NCBI GenBank assembly: GCA_016223135.1
Contig: JACRPQ010000004.1
Location: 496,001 to 560,000 of the forward strand
From: Chloroflexota bacterium
GTDB taxonomy: Bacteria > Chloroflexota > Anaerolineae > Anaerolineales > Villigracilaceae
Length of the DNA: 64,000 bases
Direction: 5' to 3'
Shown: piece after piece, positions 18,993-27,069 of the stretch
How positions within the stretch are numbered: position 1 is the first letter of the stretch
How the letters are laid out: each line of letters opens with the position of its first letter
Notes under the pieces: model-generated
Database searches by the model: none
Seen by the model: the letters and a program-made list of their open reading frames with translations, nothing else
What the model was told of the DNA's origin: nothing
Position numbers and translations under genes: made by a program

Positions 18993-19024
18993 GGGGGCAA
19001 GTCCTAATCCTGCATTTATCCTGT

Positions 19025-19068
19025 TCCAACAAAAAATTAACAGCGGCGGCATATATATTTTTGTTGGA
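19025..19068 (+). terminator. Probable terminator after hemW
   Basis: Inverted repeat TCCAACAAAAAAT ... ATTTTTGTTGGA, 33 bases after the hemW stop and before the NEW3 gene. The T-rich arm may act as the U-run. Confidence 0.5.
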
Positions 19069-19139
19069 CTTCGATCAGCAGGCGGATTCTGACTGATCAA
19101 AACCATAACTCACAAATTCATACCAGGAGGTTTGCGTCT

Positions 19140-20303
19140 ATGCTGCGCATTCGCTTTGCATTGCTCTTCGTGTTGCTGTTTGGGCTTTTGTTCAATGCGG
19201 CTGCCCCCGTCCGCGCCCAGGAAGCGAGCGGGCTGACCATCAGCACTGCCTACCCCAGCATGGTGGTGGGCATCGGCGAAACCGTTACCCTGAACATGGA
19301 TATTCGCTCGCCCGTCTCCCAGCGGGTGAATTTATCTGTTTCGAACCTGCCTGCCGATTGGACGGCTGAATTTCGCGGCGGCGGGCGGATCATCAGCTCG
19401 GTGTATGTGACCGAAGGAAATGCCTCTAAAGTGGAACTGCGCGTCACTACTCCCAAAACGGCGTCGGCGGGACAGTATTCATTCAAGGTGGTTGCCCAGG
19501 GGCAGAACGAACGCGCTGAGTTTCCGTTGGAATTTACCATCAAGGAAAAGGCTCCTGCCCGCCTGTCGTTTGAGACGGAATTCCCCACCATTCGCGGCGG
19601 TTCGGAAGCCGCTTTTAACTTCAGCCTGACTCTCAAAAACGAAGGCGATGACGACCTCACGGTCAGTCTGCTGGCGGATGCGCCGCGTGAACTGGCTGTC
19701 ACCTTCAAGTCCGCCGGCAAGGACATCACCAACCTGCCCACCGACGTGAAGGCTGGCAGTTCCGTGCGGATTGACATCACTGCCACGCCGCTCACCTCCC
19801 TCGCAGTGGGGAAGTATCCCTTCACCGTGACCGCGCAAAGCGACACGGTCACAACCGCCATTGAGTTGACTGCCGAAGTGGTCGGTCAGCCTCAGTTGAG
19901 CATCACCACACCGGACGGGCGTCTCTCCGGCACGGCGTACATCAACCGTGACAATCAAATCAAACTGATTCTGCGCAATGCCGGTAACTCTCCGGCGGCA
20001 GGCGTGAAATTGACCGCCTCTGCTCCCACCGGCTGGACGGTCACCCTCAACCCTGAAACCGTCGTTGAAGTGCCGGCTGGCGGCGAAGTGGAAGTGATCG
20101 CCAACATCAAGCCCTCCGACAAAGCCATCTCCGGCGATTACATCGTCACCTTCCGCGCTCAGCCCAACCAGAGCGCCAGCAAGTCTGCCGACTTCCGCAT
20201 CACCGTGCAGACCTCCACGCTGTGGGGCGCGGTGGGGATCGGCTTGATTGCTGTGGCGGTGGCAATTGTGGGCATGGCTGTCTCGCGCTTCGGACGCCGC
20301 TAA
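19140..20303 (+). CDS. Exported NEW3-domain protein with C-terminal membrane anchor
   Basis: 387 residues, with AGGAGG upstream. A signal peptide ([27 protein letters not shown]) is followed by three Ig-like NEW3/APHP-type modules with repeated motifs such as [26 protein letters not shown] and [14 protein letters not shown] final membrane helix ([21 protein letters not shown]) is followed by RFGRR. The protein faces outwards and is anchored at its C-terminus. It precedes an ABC ATPase by 28 bases and a permease, an arrangement seen for NEW3/ABC-2 operons; it is probably the extracellular partner of that transporter. Confidence 0.85.
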   Translation: MLRIRFALLFVLLFGLLFNAAAPVRAQEASGLTISTAYPSMVVGIGETVTLNMDIRSPVSQRVNLSVSNLPADWTAEFRGGGRIISSVYVTEGNASKVELRVTTPKTASAGQYSFKVVAQGQNERAEFPLEFTIKEKAPARLSFETEFPTIRGGSEAAFNFSLTLKNEGDDDLTVSLLADAPRELAVTFKSAGKDITNLPTDVKAGSSVRIDITATPLTSLAVGKYPFTVTAQSDTVTTAIELTAEVVGQPQLSITTPDGRLSGTAYINRDNQIKLILRNAGNSPAAGVKLTASAPTGWTVTLNPETVVEVPAGGEVEVIANIKPSDKAISGDYIVTFRAQPNQSASKSADFRITVQTSTLWGAVGIGLIAVAVAIVGMAVSRFGRR

Positions 20304-20331
20304 TCTCCTGCACCCGTCAAAGGAGGCAGGG

Positions 20332-21279
20332 ATGAACGACCTTGTACTCGAAACCAAAGGGCTGACCAAACGCTACGGCGATTTCACTGCCGTGGACCAC
20401 CTCGACCTCAGCGTCCGCCGCGGCGAAGTGTTCGGTCTGCTGGGTCCCAACGGCGCGGGCAAAACCACCACCATCCTCATGCTGCTGGGCTTGACCGAAC
20501 CCAGCGAAGGCAAAGTCAACGTGTTGGGGTTCGACCCGGCGCGCCAGCCCTTGAGCCTCAAAAAGCGCGTCGGCTATATGCCCGACCAGGTCGGCTTTTA
20601 CGATGACCTGACCGCCCGCGAAAACCTCTTCTACATTGCCAAACTCAACGGCATCCCGCGCGACCAAATCAAGCGCCGCGTTGAGGAAGCCATCGAACGC
20701 GTCCGCCTGACCGATGTGATTGACAAACGAGTCGGCGCCTTTTCACGAGGGATGCGTCAGCGCCTCGGGCTGGCAGATGTGCTGATTAAGAACCCCCAAC
20801 TCATCATCATGGACGAACCGACTCAAGGCTTGGACCCGGAACTGGCGCACGAATTCCTGAGCCTCATCCACAGCCTGAAAGAAGAGGGGACGACCATCCT
20901 GCTCTCCTCGCATCTGCTGCATCAGGTGCAGGCAATCTGTGACCGGGTGGGGCTGTTCAGCCGCGGGCGCATGGTACTGCAGGGAACCGTGCCGGAACTG
21001 GCGCGCAAAGTGCTCGGCGGCGCCTACCGCATTCAAATCGAAACCGAAGGCTCGGCGGCAAAATTCCGCAAGGCGTTGGAAGGGCTGCGGGATGTCAACG
21101 CCGTTACCGTGAATGACGGCAGGATTATCCTCGAAGCCCAAAAAGACATCCGCGCCGACGCGGCGGAGGCGGTGGTTCGAGCCGGCGGCAGACTCCGAGG
21201 TCTGAGCGTGGAATCGCAAAGTCTGGATGACATTTACACGCGCTACTTTGAGGAGGCAAAACATGAAACCGTCAACTAG
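20332..21279 (+). CDS. ABC transporter ATP-binding protein (ABC-2 type exporter)
   Basis: 315 residues from the ATG at 20332 with AGGAGG at 20321. Walker [11 protein letters not shown], signature [16 protein letters not shown], Walker [14 protein letters not shown] and switch histidine SSHLLHQ are all intact. The C-terminal 90 residues are the usual accessory domain of CcmA/NatA-like ATPases. It energises the permease encoded immediately downstream (overlapping by 17 bases). Confidence 0.95.
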   Translation: MNDLVLETKGLTKRYGDFTAVDHLDLSVRRGEVFGLLGPNGAGKTTTILMLLGLTEPSEGKVNVLGFDPARQPLSLKKRVGYMPDQVGFYDDLTARENLFYIAKLNGIPRDQIKRRVEEAIERVRLTDVIDKRVGAFSRGMRQRLGLADVLIKNPQLIIMDEPTQGLDPELAHEFLSLIHSLKEEGTTILLSSHLLHQVQAICDRVGLFSRGRMVLQGTVPELARKVLGGAYRIQIETEGSAAKFRKALEGLRDVNAVTVNDGRIILEAQKDIRADAAEAVVRAGGRLRGLSVESQSLDDIYTRYFEEAKHETVN

Positions 21280-22243
21280 AAGAATGGCGGCGCGCGGCGA
21301 ACGCGAAGGCTCTCCGTGGACGGGACTGGGCGCGGTGCTGACCAAAGAGATGGCAGACCATCTGACCGGCGTGCGGATGTTGATTCTCGAATTGCTTGTT
21401 TTGCTCACGGCGGTTGGCACCCTCTATACCGCTCTGCAAACCATTCGCCCCGGCAGCAACAACGAGTTCCTATACCTCAGGTTATTTACCACCGCGCAAG
21501 AACCCTTGCCCGCCTTTGTGTTCTTCCTGGCGATCCTTGTGCCGCTGATTGCCATTGCCTTGAGTTTTGACTCCATTAACGGAGAGTTCAACCGCCGCAC
21601 CCTCTCGCGCATCCTAGCTCAGCCGGTTTACCGCGATGCTCTGCTGATGGGCAAATTCCTTGGCGGTTTGTTTACGCTGACGATGGTCTTCTCTGCCATC
21701 TGGCTGTTGATTTTCGGCGTCGGCATTCTGCGGCTGGGCGTTCCGCCCACAACGGAAGAGACCGGGCGTGCCCTGTGGTTCCTGCTGGGGACGATTTTCT
21801 ACGGCGGCATCTGGATGGCGCTGGCGTTGTTGTTTTCCACCGTCTTCCGCTCGCCTGCCACTGCTGCGCTGGCTTCCATTGCCGTGTGGGCGTTCTTCAT
21901 CTTCTTCTGGAATATCGTAGTGGGAGTCGTCGCCCCTCTGCTTGGACCTCAGCAAATCACCACCCTTGAGCAATTGGTGGCGGCGGGACAGTTACAGATG
22001 ATTCTGACCCGCATCTCGCCCATCACGCTCTATGCCGATATTGCCACCATCATGCTCCAGCCGACCGAACGTTTCCTCGGCTTTGTCCTGCCGGTGCAAT
22101 TGGATCGCGCCATTCAAGCGCCGCTGCCGTTGGCGCAAAGCCTGCTGGTCATCTGGCCCCAACTCACCGGTCTCATCGCCGCCACGATTCTGCTCTTTGC
22201 GTTGACGTATGTCCTCTTTCAGCGGCAGGAGATTCGAGCGTAG
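21263..22243 (+). CDS. ABC-2 type permease
   Basis: 326 residues from the ATG at 21263, preceded by GAGGAGG and overlapping the ATPase stop. Six hydrophobic helices are visible; the motif [34 protein letters not shown] is typical of NosY-like ABC-2 permeases. With the ATPase and the NEW3 protein it forms a three-gene export or membrane-remodelling unit. Substrate unknown. Confidence 0.92.
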   Translation: MKPSTRRMAARGEREGSPWTGLGAVLTKEMADHLTGVRMLILELLVLLTAVGTLYTALQTIRPGSNNEFLYLRLFTTAQEPLPAFVFFLAILVPLIAIALSFDSINGEFNRRTLSRILAQPVYRDALLMGKFLGGLFTLTMVFSAIWLLIFGVGILRLGVPPTTEETGRALWFLLGTIFYGGIWMALALLFSTVFRSPATAALASIAVWAFFIFFWNIVVGVVAPLLGPQQITTLEQLVAAGQLQMILTRISPITLYADIATIMLQPTERFLGFVLPVQLDRAIQAPLPLAQSLLVIWPQLTGLIAATILLFALTYVLFQRQEIRA

Positions 22244-22265
22244 GACGAGATTAATCTCGTCCTAC
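22240..22265. terminator. Perfect 26-bp palindrome holding both convergent stop codons
   Basis: GTAGGACGAGATT / AATCTCGTCCTAC, no loop needed. It contains the TAG of the permease (22241-22243) and the TAA of the opposing phosphatase-like gene (22251-22253). It may act as a shared transcription end. Confidence 0.65.
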
Positions 22266-23171
22266 CAGTCTCCAAATTGCCGGCGCGATTTGCGTCAAAT
22301 CGGTCATCCCGCGCGTGAACTCCTCACGCGCGGGTTTGCTTCCAATCACCAGCGCAGGGACGGGCGCGCCGGTATGCTTTCTGGTTGAGAGGTCTTCCAT
22401 GTTCCCGTGATCCGACGTCACCACAACCAACATCTTATTCCACTTGCCGCTTTCCACTATCCCCCCCAGCACGCCGTCGAATGTCTCCATCAACTTTACC
22501 GCCGTATCCATCTGTTGTTTGTGACCGGCGTAATCGCTCGCCCAATATTCGAACATCGCAAAATCGTATTCCAACGTCAGCGAAACCAGTTTCCGCCCTG
22601 CCTCGTGCGGCGGTATCAGCGGCGCATCGGCGAAACCGAGCATCGTCCGCCAGCCTTCGCCGGTGAAATCCGCTGAAAGGGCGCGCCCTTCGTATAAATC
22701 CTTTTCGGTAAACAGCCGCAAGCCTGCGTTCGTCACCGCCAGCGGAATGGACGAATACAAGCGCCTGCCCGAATCAATGCCGTGAAAATAACGCGGCGGG
22801 TAGGCGTTCAACAAGGCGGCTTTTTTGCCGTGCGCGACACATTGCGAGAACAGCGTCTCCCCGTTCAGATATGCGGCGACCTCAGGGTTGGGTTTCGGTC
22901 CGTAGTGATAGCCCAGTTCGCGCGGAATATTCCTCCCCGTCAGCAGAACCGCCTGCCCGGTGGCGGATTGCGGCAAACCATCCACGCCGAGGGCGGGGTC
23001 AATTGCCAGCAGGGTGGCGTGTTCTCCGTGAAACGGCGCACTGCCGGCGGTCAGACGCCTGCCTTCGAGGAGGCGGGACAAATTCGGCATCTCCGTCCGT
23101 GCCAGCGGATTGACCTGCGGATCGTCCACGCCTAATCCGATGCCATCCAGGAAGATGAAAAGGACGTGCAT
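22251..23171 (-). CDS. Alkaline-phosphatase-superfamily metalloenzyme (phosphoglycerate/phosphopentomutase-like)
   Basis: 306 residues. FLDGIGLG at the N-terminus and TSDHGNMEDLS near the C-terminus are the metal-binding motifs of the superfamily that includes cofactor-independent phosphoglycerate mutase and phosphopentomutase; LPQSATGQAVLLTG carries the candidate nucleophile. A histidine after the DHG motif (TRKHTG) completes the metal site. It is shorter than iPGM (about 510) and lacks the inserted domain, so the substrate is open. It starts from a promoter shared with the divergent gene at 23194. Confidence 0.8.
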   Translation of the reverse strand: MHVLFIFLDGIGLGVDDPQVNPLARTEMPNLSRLLEGRRLTAGSAPFHGEHATLLAIDPALGVDGLPQSATGQAVLLTGRNIPRELGYHYGPKPNPEVAAYLNGETLFSQCVAHGKKAALLNAYPPRYFHGIDSGRRLYSSIPLAVTNAGLRLFTEKDLYEGRALSADFTGEGWRTMLGFADAPLIPPHEAGRKLVSLTLEYDFAMFEYWASDYAGHKQQMDTAVKLMETFDGVLGGIVESGKWNKMLVVVTSDHGNMEDLSTRKHTGAPVPALVIGSKPAREEFTRGMTDLTQIAPAIWRLVGRD

Positions 23172-23193
23172 GGCGGAGGATTATAATGCACGC
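23172..23193. promoter_or_regulatory. Divergent leaderless promoter with palindromic -10
   Basis: The only DNA between two divergent start codons (23171 minus, 23194 plus) contains ATTATAAT at 23180-23187. It reads as TATAAT in both directions: 6 bases before the plus ATG and 8 before the minus ATG. Both mRNAs would start at or within a few bases of their start codons. Confidence 0.6.
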
Positions 23194-24072
23194 ATGCCCA
23201 TGATTGACTTGAAAAAACTGAATACGCATCGTGCGCGGACCTTTCGACTCGCTCAAGCCAACGGACTTAACCTGCCTCCCGCCAAGCCGCTTGCCACTCC
23301 AGCCCAGGCTTTACGCTTCGTCAACGAACGCGGCTTCATTTACTTCTGGCCCATCAAGGGCATTGATCTCCCCAGCCTGTGGACTGCCGTTGCCGGCGAC
23401 CGTCCCGTCGCCGACGCGCACGACGACCCCGCTCACATCACCTGGCGCTGGAAGGACGAGGCGCTCGGAAAGAAAATCTGGTATTACGCCAAGGTGCTGC
23501 GCCGCAAAGCGACGATGATTTCGCTGGAGGTTGCCCCTTATTTCTACGCCCTGTCCGAAAACTACGGTTCACCCGAGGAGGATTACCTCGTCGCTTACGA
23601 GGAGGGACGCCTGCCGCAAGCCGCGAAGCAGGTTTACGAGGTGCTGCTCAAAGAAGGCGCGCTCAACACCATTGACCTGCGCCGCGCCGCAAAACTGACG
23701 AACGCAAAAGAATCCGAGTTCAACAAGGCGCTCGAAATTCTGCAAGCCGATTTCAAAATCCTGCCGGTGGGCGTGGCGGAGGCGGGCGCGTGGAAATATT
23801 CCTTTGTCTATGAAATCGTCCCGCGTCATTACCCGGAACTGCCGGAGAAGGCGCGCCGCATTGGCGAAGGCGAAGCGCGGATGAAACTGCTCGAGTTGTA
23901 TTTTGAATCGGTCGGCGCGGCGCAGGAACGGGATGCGGTCAAATTGTTCGGGTGGCAAAAGGACCTCGTGACAAGAACAATTACCGGCTTGGTCGCGAAG
24001 CGGAAATTGGTCGAGTGCGAACATCCAAAGGAAAAAGGGGAGTGGTTCGCGCTGCCGAAGTTGGTCAAATGA
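23194..24072 (+). CDS. AlkZ/YcaQ-like winged-helix protein
   Basis: 292 residues. The ATG at 23194 is chosen because the -10 box ends 6 bases before it; a second ATG at 23200 is possible. NTHRARTFRLAQANGL, the region FVNERGFIYFWPIKG and the C-terminal winged-helix segments resemble the AlkZ/YcaQ (HTH_42) group of DNA glycosylases that act on alkylated or cross-linked bases. The catalytic QxQ/QxD pair of true AlkZ is not obvious, so it may be a related non-enzymatic family member. It stands alone. Confidence 0.55.
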   Translation: MPMIDLKKLNTHRARTFRLAQANGLNLPPAKPLATPAQALRFVNERGFIYFWPIKGIDLPSLWTAVAGDRPVADAHDDPAHITWRWKDEALGKKIWYYAKVLRRKATMISLEVAPYFYALSENYGSPEEDYLVAYEEGRLPQAAKQVYEVLLKEGALNTIDLRRAAKLTNAKESEFNKALEILQADFKILPVGVAEAGAWKYSFVYEIVPRHYPELPEKARRIGEGEARMKLLELYFESVGAAQERDAVKLFGWQKDLVTRTITGLVAKRKLVECEHPKEKGEWFALPKLVK

Positions 24073-24093
24073 AACTTCATGTTCCATTTTCCG

Positions 24094-24129
24094 TATAATG
24101 GTATTGAACTTTCACGCCTTTAAAAGGAG
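24094..24129 (+). promoter_or_regulatory. Promoter -10 and RBS of the small membrane protein gene
   Basis: TATAAT at 24094-24099, then a leader with AAAAGGAG at 24122-24129 and the ATG at 24138. It contrasts with the leaderless neighbours. Confidence 0.5.
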
Positions 24130-24137
24130 AATCCCCC

Positions 24138-24668
24138 ATGAGACAAAACCGTACTAATCTTGCCCTCGGGCTGGTCCTGCTGCTCCTCGGCGGCTGGCTG
24201 TTGGTCGCTCAGCAAGTTCCGGCGCTCCGTGAACTTGCCGAAAACATGACCGGTGCAACGTGGACCATCGCCGCCGGCGTGCTGGTGCTCCTCATCGGCT
24301 TGCTTAGCGGCGCGCCCGGTATGGCAGTGCCTGCTTCCATCATTGCCGGCATCGGCGGCATCCTTTATTATCAGGAACAAACCAACAACTTCGCCTCCTG
24401 GTCTTACATGTGGACGCTCATCCCCGGCTTTGTCGGCGTTGGCTCCATTCTGGCGGGACTGCTCGGCGAAAACACCCGCCGCAGTATCGCACACGGATTG
24501 CGGCTCATCGTCGCCAGCGCCGTTTTGTTCCTCGTCTTTGCCACGTTCTTTGGCGGGCTTTCCCTTTTGGGCGATTATGGACTGCCCATCCTGCTCATCC
24601 TGCTCGGGCTGTATATCCTTGCCCGCGGTTTCATACGCGGCGGAAGGAAAGACCCCAACGAGGCGTAG
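24138..24668 (+). CDS. Small multi-pass membrane protein of unknown function
   Basis: 176 residues with about six hydrophobic helices arranged as pairs (LALGLVLLLLGGWLLVAQQ, TWTIAAGVLVLLIGLLSG, LPILLILLGLYILARG). The first and last segments resemble the LiaF/DUF5668 type of transmembrane region found in stress-response membrane proteins. No catalytic residue is recognisable. It is monocistronic, followed by repeat-filled DNA. Confidence 0.7.
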   Translation: MRQNRTNLALGLVLLLLGGWLLVAQQVPALRELAENMTGATWTIAAGVLVLLIGLLSGAPGMAVPASIIAGIGGILYYQEQTNNFASWSYMWTLIPGFVGVGSILAGLLGENTRRSIAHGLRLIVASAVLFLVFATFFGGLSLLGDYGLPILLILLGLYILARGFIRGGRKDPNEA

Positions 24669-24672
24669 AATA

Positions 24673-24760
24673 GACCTCTTGCAAAAGTGCGCTAGAGAGC
24701 GCACAATACGCCTTTGCGTAAGAGACGTTCTCTAACGTCGGCTGACTTATGCAAGAGGTC
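24673..24760. repeat. 88-bp inverted-repeat element (GACCTCTTGCA ends)
   Basis: Ends GACCTCTTGCAAAAGT and ACTTATGCAAGAGGTC are inverted repeats with one mismatch. The core (GCGCTAGAGAGCGCAC ... GACGTTCTCTAACGTCGGCTG) is partly matched at 33435-33500 near fdhD. Flanks GAATA / AAATA may be a diverged target duplication. Confidence 0.75.
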
Positions 24761-24823
24761 AAATATCTTGTGGGGAAGCGCCCTCATCTCCTGTTCGACG
24801 CGTACTTCGTCTTTTGGTTTTTC

Positions 24824-25070
24824 CTAGCGACCTGACAGTTTCAAACGGGACGCTGAAAAACGCAGATAAACGCAGATAAAACAACTTCTGGACTTACGCA
24901 AAATGGCTTTCTTGTCCGCTAAGCTACGCCAATCTTCGCGAATTTTGAACGAATTAGCGCAGACCAGCCAAGCTTGGTGGATTGAATTCAGGTTTTGCGT
25001 AAGTCAAGAACTTAAATCAGTGTAAGTCAGCGTTCATCTGCGTCCTAAACCAAAAGTGTCGGGTGGCTAG
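24824..25070 (+). repeat. Family A MITE-like element A2, interrupted by element B2
   Basis: It begins CTAGCGACCTGACAGTTTC and ends GTGTCGGGTGGCTAG. A perfect 8-bp direct repeat GGTTTTTC flanks it (24816-24823 and 25071-25078). Removing B2 and its 5-bp duplication leaves 121 bp. Confidence 0.9.
24888..25008 (-). repeat. Family B element B2 inserted in A2
   Basis: 121 bp with terminal inverted repeats CTGGACTTACGCAAAA and TTTTGCGTAAGTCAAG. The 5-bp direct repeat AACTT flanks it (24883-24887, 25009-25013), and uninterrupted A copies have a single AACTT here. Confidence 0.9.
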
Positions 25071-25097
25071 GGTTTTTCAAACCCGCGGAATAAAAAA

Positions 25098-25130
25098 ACC
25101 GGGAGCGCGACAACGCTCCCGGTCATTTTT
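25098..25130. terminator. Terminator of the cyclic-nucleotide-binding protein gene
   Basis: Stem ACCGGGAGCG / CGCTCCCGGT with A-run and T-run on either side; it works on both strands, and lies 10 bases beyond the minus-strand stop at 25141. Confidence 0.85.
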
Positions 25131-25140
25131 TTCTGTGCGG

Positions 25141-25599
25141 TCAGCCGTCTATTCCGCTCTTAATCACAGCGCGGATCTGCTGGTGCGCGTCCTTCCAGCG
25201 GGTGGACACGGCATCTGCCAGTCTGTCCAAAATAGCCACGCCAGCCTCAGGGTGCTTCAGACACAAACGGCGCAAATCGCTTCCGCGTACACGCAGCGCC
25301 TTCACCTCTTCGACGGCAACTCCCGAGGATGTGTAGTGTGGGCTTCCCACCACCGCCGACCACCCAAACAAACCGCCCGCCTCCACATGGGTAATCGTAA
25401 TGGACTCGCCGTCATACGGCTTGTAACAAATCGCAATCCTCCCCTCCTCGATGAGATATAAATACTCCGCCGCCTCTCCCTGTTCCACCACTGTTGCGCC
25501 GGCGGCAAACCTCACCCGCTCGAACAGCGGGCGCAGCAGCGCAAGGTGTTTCGCTTCCAAACCGCGAAAGAGAGGCAGCAACTCCAAATCGGGAACCAT
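25141..25599 (-). CDS. Cyclic nucleotide-binding domain protein (Crp/Fnr-like sensor, no HTH)
   Basis: 152 residues from the ATG at 25599; a TTG at 25644 would add 15 residues. FAAGATVVEQGEAAEYLYLIEEGRIAI and the phosphate-binding-cassette region AGGLFGWSAVVGSPHYT are a clear cNMP-binding fold. The protein ends after one helical region (AILDRLADAVSTRWKDAHQQIRAV) with no winged helix, so it is not a classical transcription factor. It might bind a nucleotide and act on a partner. Ligand unknown. Confidence 0.85.
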   Translation of the reverse strand: MVPDLELLPLFRGLEAKHLALLRPLFERVRFAAGATVVEQGEAAEYLYLIEEGRIAICYKPYDGESITITHVEAGGLFGWSAVVGSPHYTSSGVAVEEVKALRVRGSDLRRLCLKHPEAGVAILDRLADAVSTRWKDAHQQIRAVIKSGIDG

Positions 25600-25706
25600 T
25601 TGAACGCATGATAGCCCCGCTGCAAACCCCCATTCTAGTGGCAAACATCATCTTTTCAAAGACGTTTATCCTAACTTAATCATGACCGCAGCGCGCCGGG
25701 GTATAC

Positions 25707-25740
25707 TTTGTAACGCAAGTCTATAGACTTGCGTTACAAA
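25707..25740. repeat. Perfect 34-bp palindrome upstream of tlpA
   Basis: TTTGTAACGCAAGTCTA / TAGACTTGCGTTACAAA, exact with no loop. It contains one candidate TTG start of the downstream frame (25729), which is why the later TTG is preferred. Confidence 0.9.
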
Positions 25741-25758
25741 ACCAAAAAGGGTAAAGAT

Positions 25759-26304
25759 TTGCGAAAAACGATTCCCTATTTTCTGCTTGGATTGGGACTG
25801 GCGCTGATCGCCGCCTCTGCCTTCATCATTCTGCGGAACGCCCCGCCTCCAGCCGACCTCGAGGTGGTTCCCGTCCAAACAGCCTTTCCCTCCCCTGAAC
25901 TGACTCTCACCGACCTTGAGGGCGTCACGCGTTCCCTTGCCGATTATCGCGGACAGGTGGTGCTGGTCAACCTGTGGGCGACGTGGTGCCCGCCCTGCAA
26001 AGCGGAGATGCCCACCCTGCAGGCATATCACGACAAATACGCCGGGAACGGGTTCACCGTCATCGCCATCAACGACGGCGATCCGACCGCCGACGTGGTT
26101 CAATTCGTGCAGGATTATCGCCTCACCTTTCCCGTCTGGCTCGACCCAACCTACATTGCCACCGAAAAAGCCTTCAAGACCATGAACCTGCCCAGTTCCT
26201 TCGTCATTGACCGGAGCGGCACTGTCCGTCTGTTTTGGATTGGAAAAATCAGCGCCAAAATGCTCGAAAAATATGTCACCCCCATCATCAAGGAGTCTTC
26301 GTGA
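25759..26304 (+). CDS. TlpA/ResA-like membrane-anchored thiol-disulfide oxidoreductase
   Basis: 181 residues from the TTG at 25759, with AAGGGT upstream. An N-terminal membrane anchor (IPYFLLGLGLALIAASAFIIL) is followed by a thioredoxin fold: VVLVNLWATWCPPCKAEMPTL carries the WCPPC active site, and NLPSSFVID the cis-proline region. Such proteins reduce disulfides outside the membrane, for instance in cytochrome c maturation. Its stop overlaps the OsmC gene start (GTGA), so the two are coupled: a redox/peroxide pair. Confidence 0.9.
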   Translation: MRKTIPYFLLGLGLALIAASAFIILRNAPPPADLEVVPVQTAFPSPELTLTDLEGVTRSLADYRGQVVLVNLWATWCPPCKAEMPTLQAYHDKYAGNGFTVIAINDGDPTADVVQFVQDYRLTFPVWLDPTYIATEKAFKTMNLPSSFVIDRSGTVRLFWIGKISAKMLEKYVTPIIKESS

Positions 26305-26771
26305 AAGCGACAGTTGTTTGGAAAGAAAACCTGGCATTCGCCGGAGAGACCAATTCCGGCTTTCCCATTCCGCTCGATGCCGACCCTGAAGTTGGCGGAA
26401 CAAACAGCGGACCCCGCCCGATGGAATTGATTGCCCTCGGGCTGGCGGGTTGTACGGCAATGGACGTCATTTCGATTCTGCGAAAGAAACGTCAGGATGT
26501 GAAGCGCTTCGAGGTGCGTGTGGATGCGGAGCGCGCGAGTGAACATCCCAAAGTATTCACCCATGCGGTCATCACTTATGTCGTTTCAGGCAAGGGCGTG
26601 GAGGAAGCGGCGGTGTTGCGCGCCATCGAACTTTCCGCCACGCGCTACTGCCCGGCGCAAGCCATGCTTGGCTCTGTTGTGCCGATGGACTTGCGCTATG
26701 AGATTTACGAAGAGGAAGATGGAACAGAACGCCTAACCGCCCAGGGAGTTTGGCAGGAAGCGGCGGGATAA
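26301..26771 (+). CDS. OsmC/Ohr family protein
   Basis: 156 residues from the GTG at 26301 with AAGGAG at 26290. GRPMELIALGLAGCTAMDVISIL contains the first conserved cysteine and ELSATRYCPAQAML the second, as in OsmC-type thiol peroxidases that reduce organic hydroperoxides. Acidic and arginine residues of the active site are plausible but were not modelled. It follows the TlpA-like gene in the same transcript. Confidence 0.9.
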   Translation: MKATVVWKENLAFAGETNSGFPIPLDADPEVGGTNSGPRPMELIALGLAGCTAMDVISILRKKRQDVKRFEVRVDAERASEHPKVFTHAVITYVVSGKGVEEAAVLRAIELSATRYCPAQAMLGSVVPMDLRYEIYEEEDGTERLTAQGVWQEAAG

Positions 26772-26775
26772 GGAC

Positions 26776-26856
26776 TTTCTCACCGCAAAGGCGCAGAGAA
26801 CGCTGAGACAACCCTAAAAAATCTCTGCGAACTCAGCGTTTCGGCGGTGAATTTTC
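26776..26856. repeat. Inverted repeat of the CACCGCAAAGGCGCAGAG type
   Basis: Arms CACCGCAAAGGCGCAGAG...CGCTGAG and CTCTGCG...CTCAGCG...CGGCGGTG follow the osmC stop. The 298-base spacer to 27069 holds only this, element C1 and the palindrome at 27021. Confidence 0.7.
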
Positions 26857-26895
26857 AGACGCGAGCGTTTATCCCGAATTGAGGTTATCTATCTT

Positions 26896-26998
26896 AACGT
26901 CAGTTCGGGATAATCGTCCCGAAGGCTGATTCTGCTCTCGAACCCGCTGCGTCAAAAGCCTTCGGGACGATTCAAAAGCCTTATCCCGAATTCAGGTT
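26896..26998 (-). repeat. Family C MITE-like element, copy C1
   Basis: 103 bp, starting AACGTCAGTTCGGGATAA and ending TTATCCCGAATTCAGGTT, flanked by the 5-bp duplication ATCTT (26891-26895, 26999-27003). It is nearly identical to the reverse complement of copy C2 at 58795. A lone end fragment (TTATCCCGAATTGAGGTT) lies just upstream at about 26868. Confidence 0.9.
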
Positions 26999-27020
26999 AT
27001 CTTATTTGACACGGCAGGCA

Positions 27021-27050
27021 TTGTAGCGCGACATTAATGTCGCGCTACAA
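27021..27050. repeat. Perfect 30-bp palindrome
   Basis: TTGTAGCGCGACATT / AATGTCGCGCTACAA, 20 bases downstream of the minus-strand stop at 27070. A relative, GGGCGACATTCATGTCGCCC, is at 37804-37823. It may end transcription of the LysM/M23 genes. Confidence 0.85.
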
Positions 27051-27069
27051 TCAAGGCAGTTACAAAAGG

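Noticed and set aside
24669-25140. Insertion sequence with transposase
   Set aside because: No open frame of transposase size; only short non-coding inverted-repeat elements are present.
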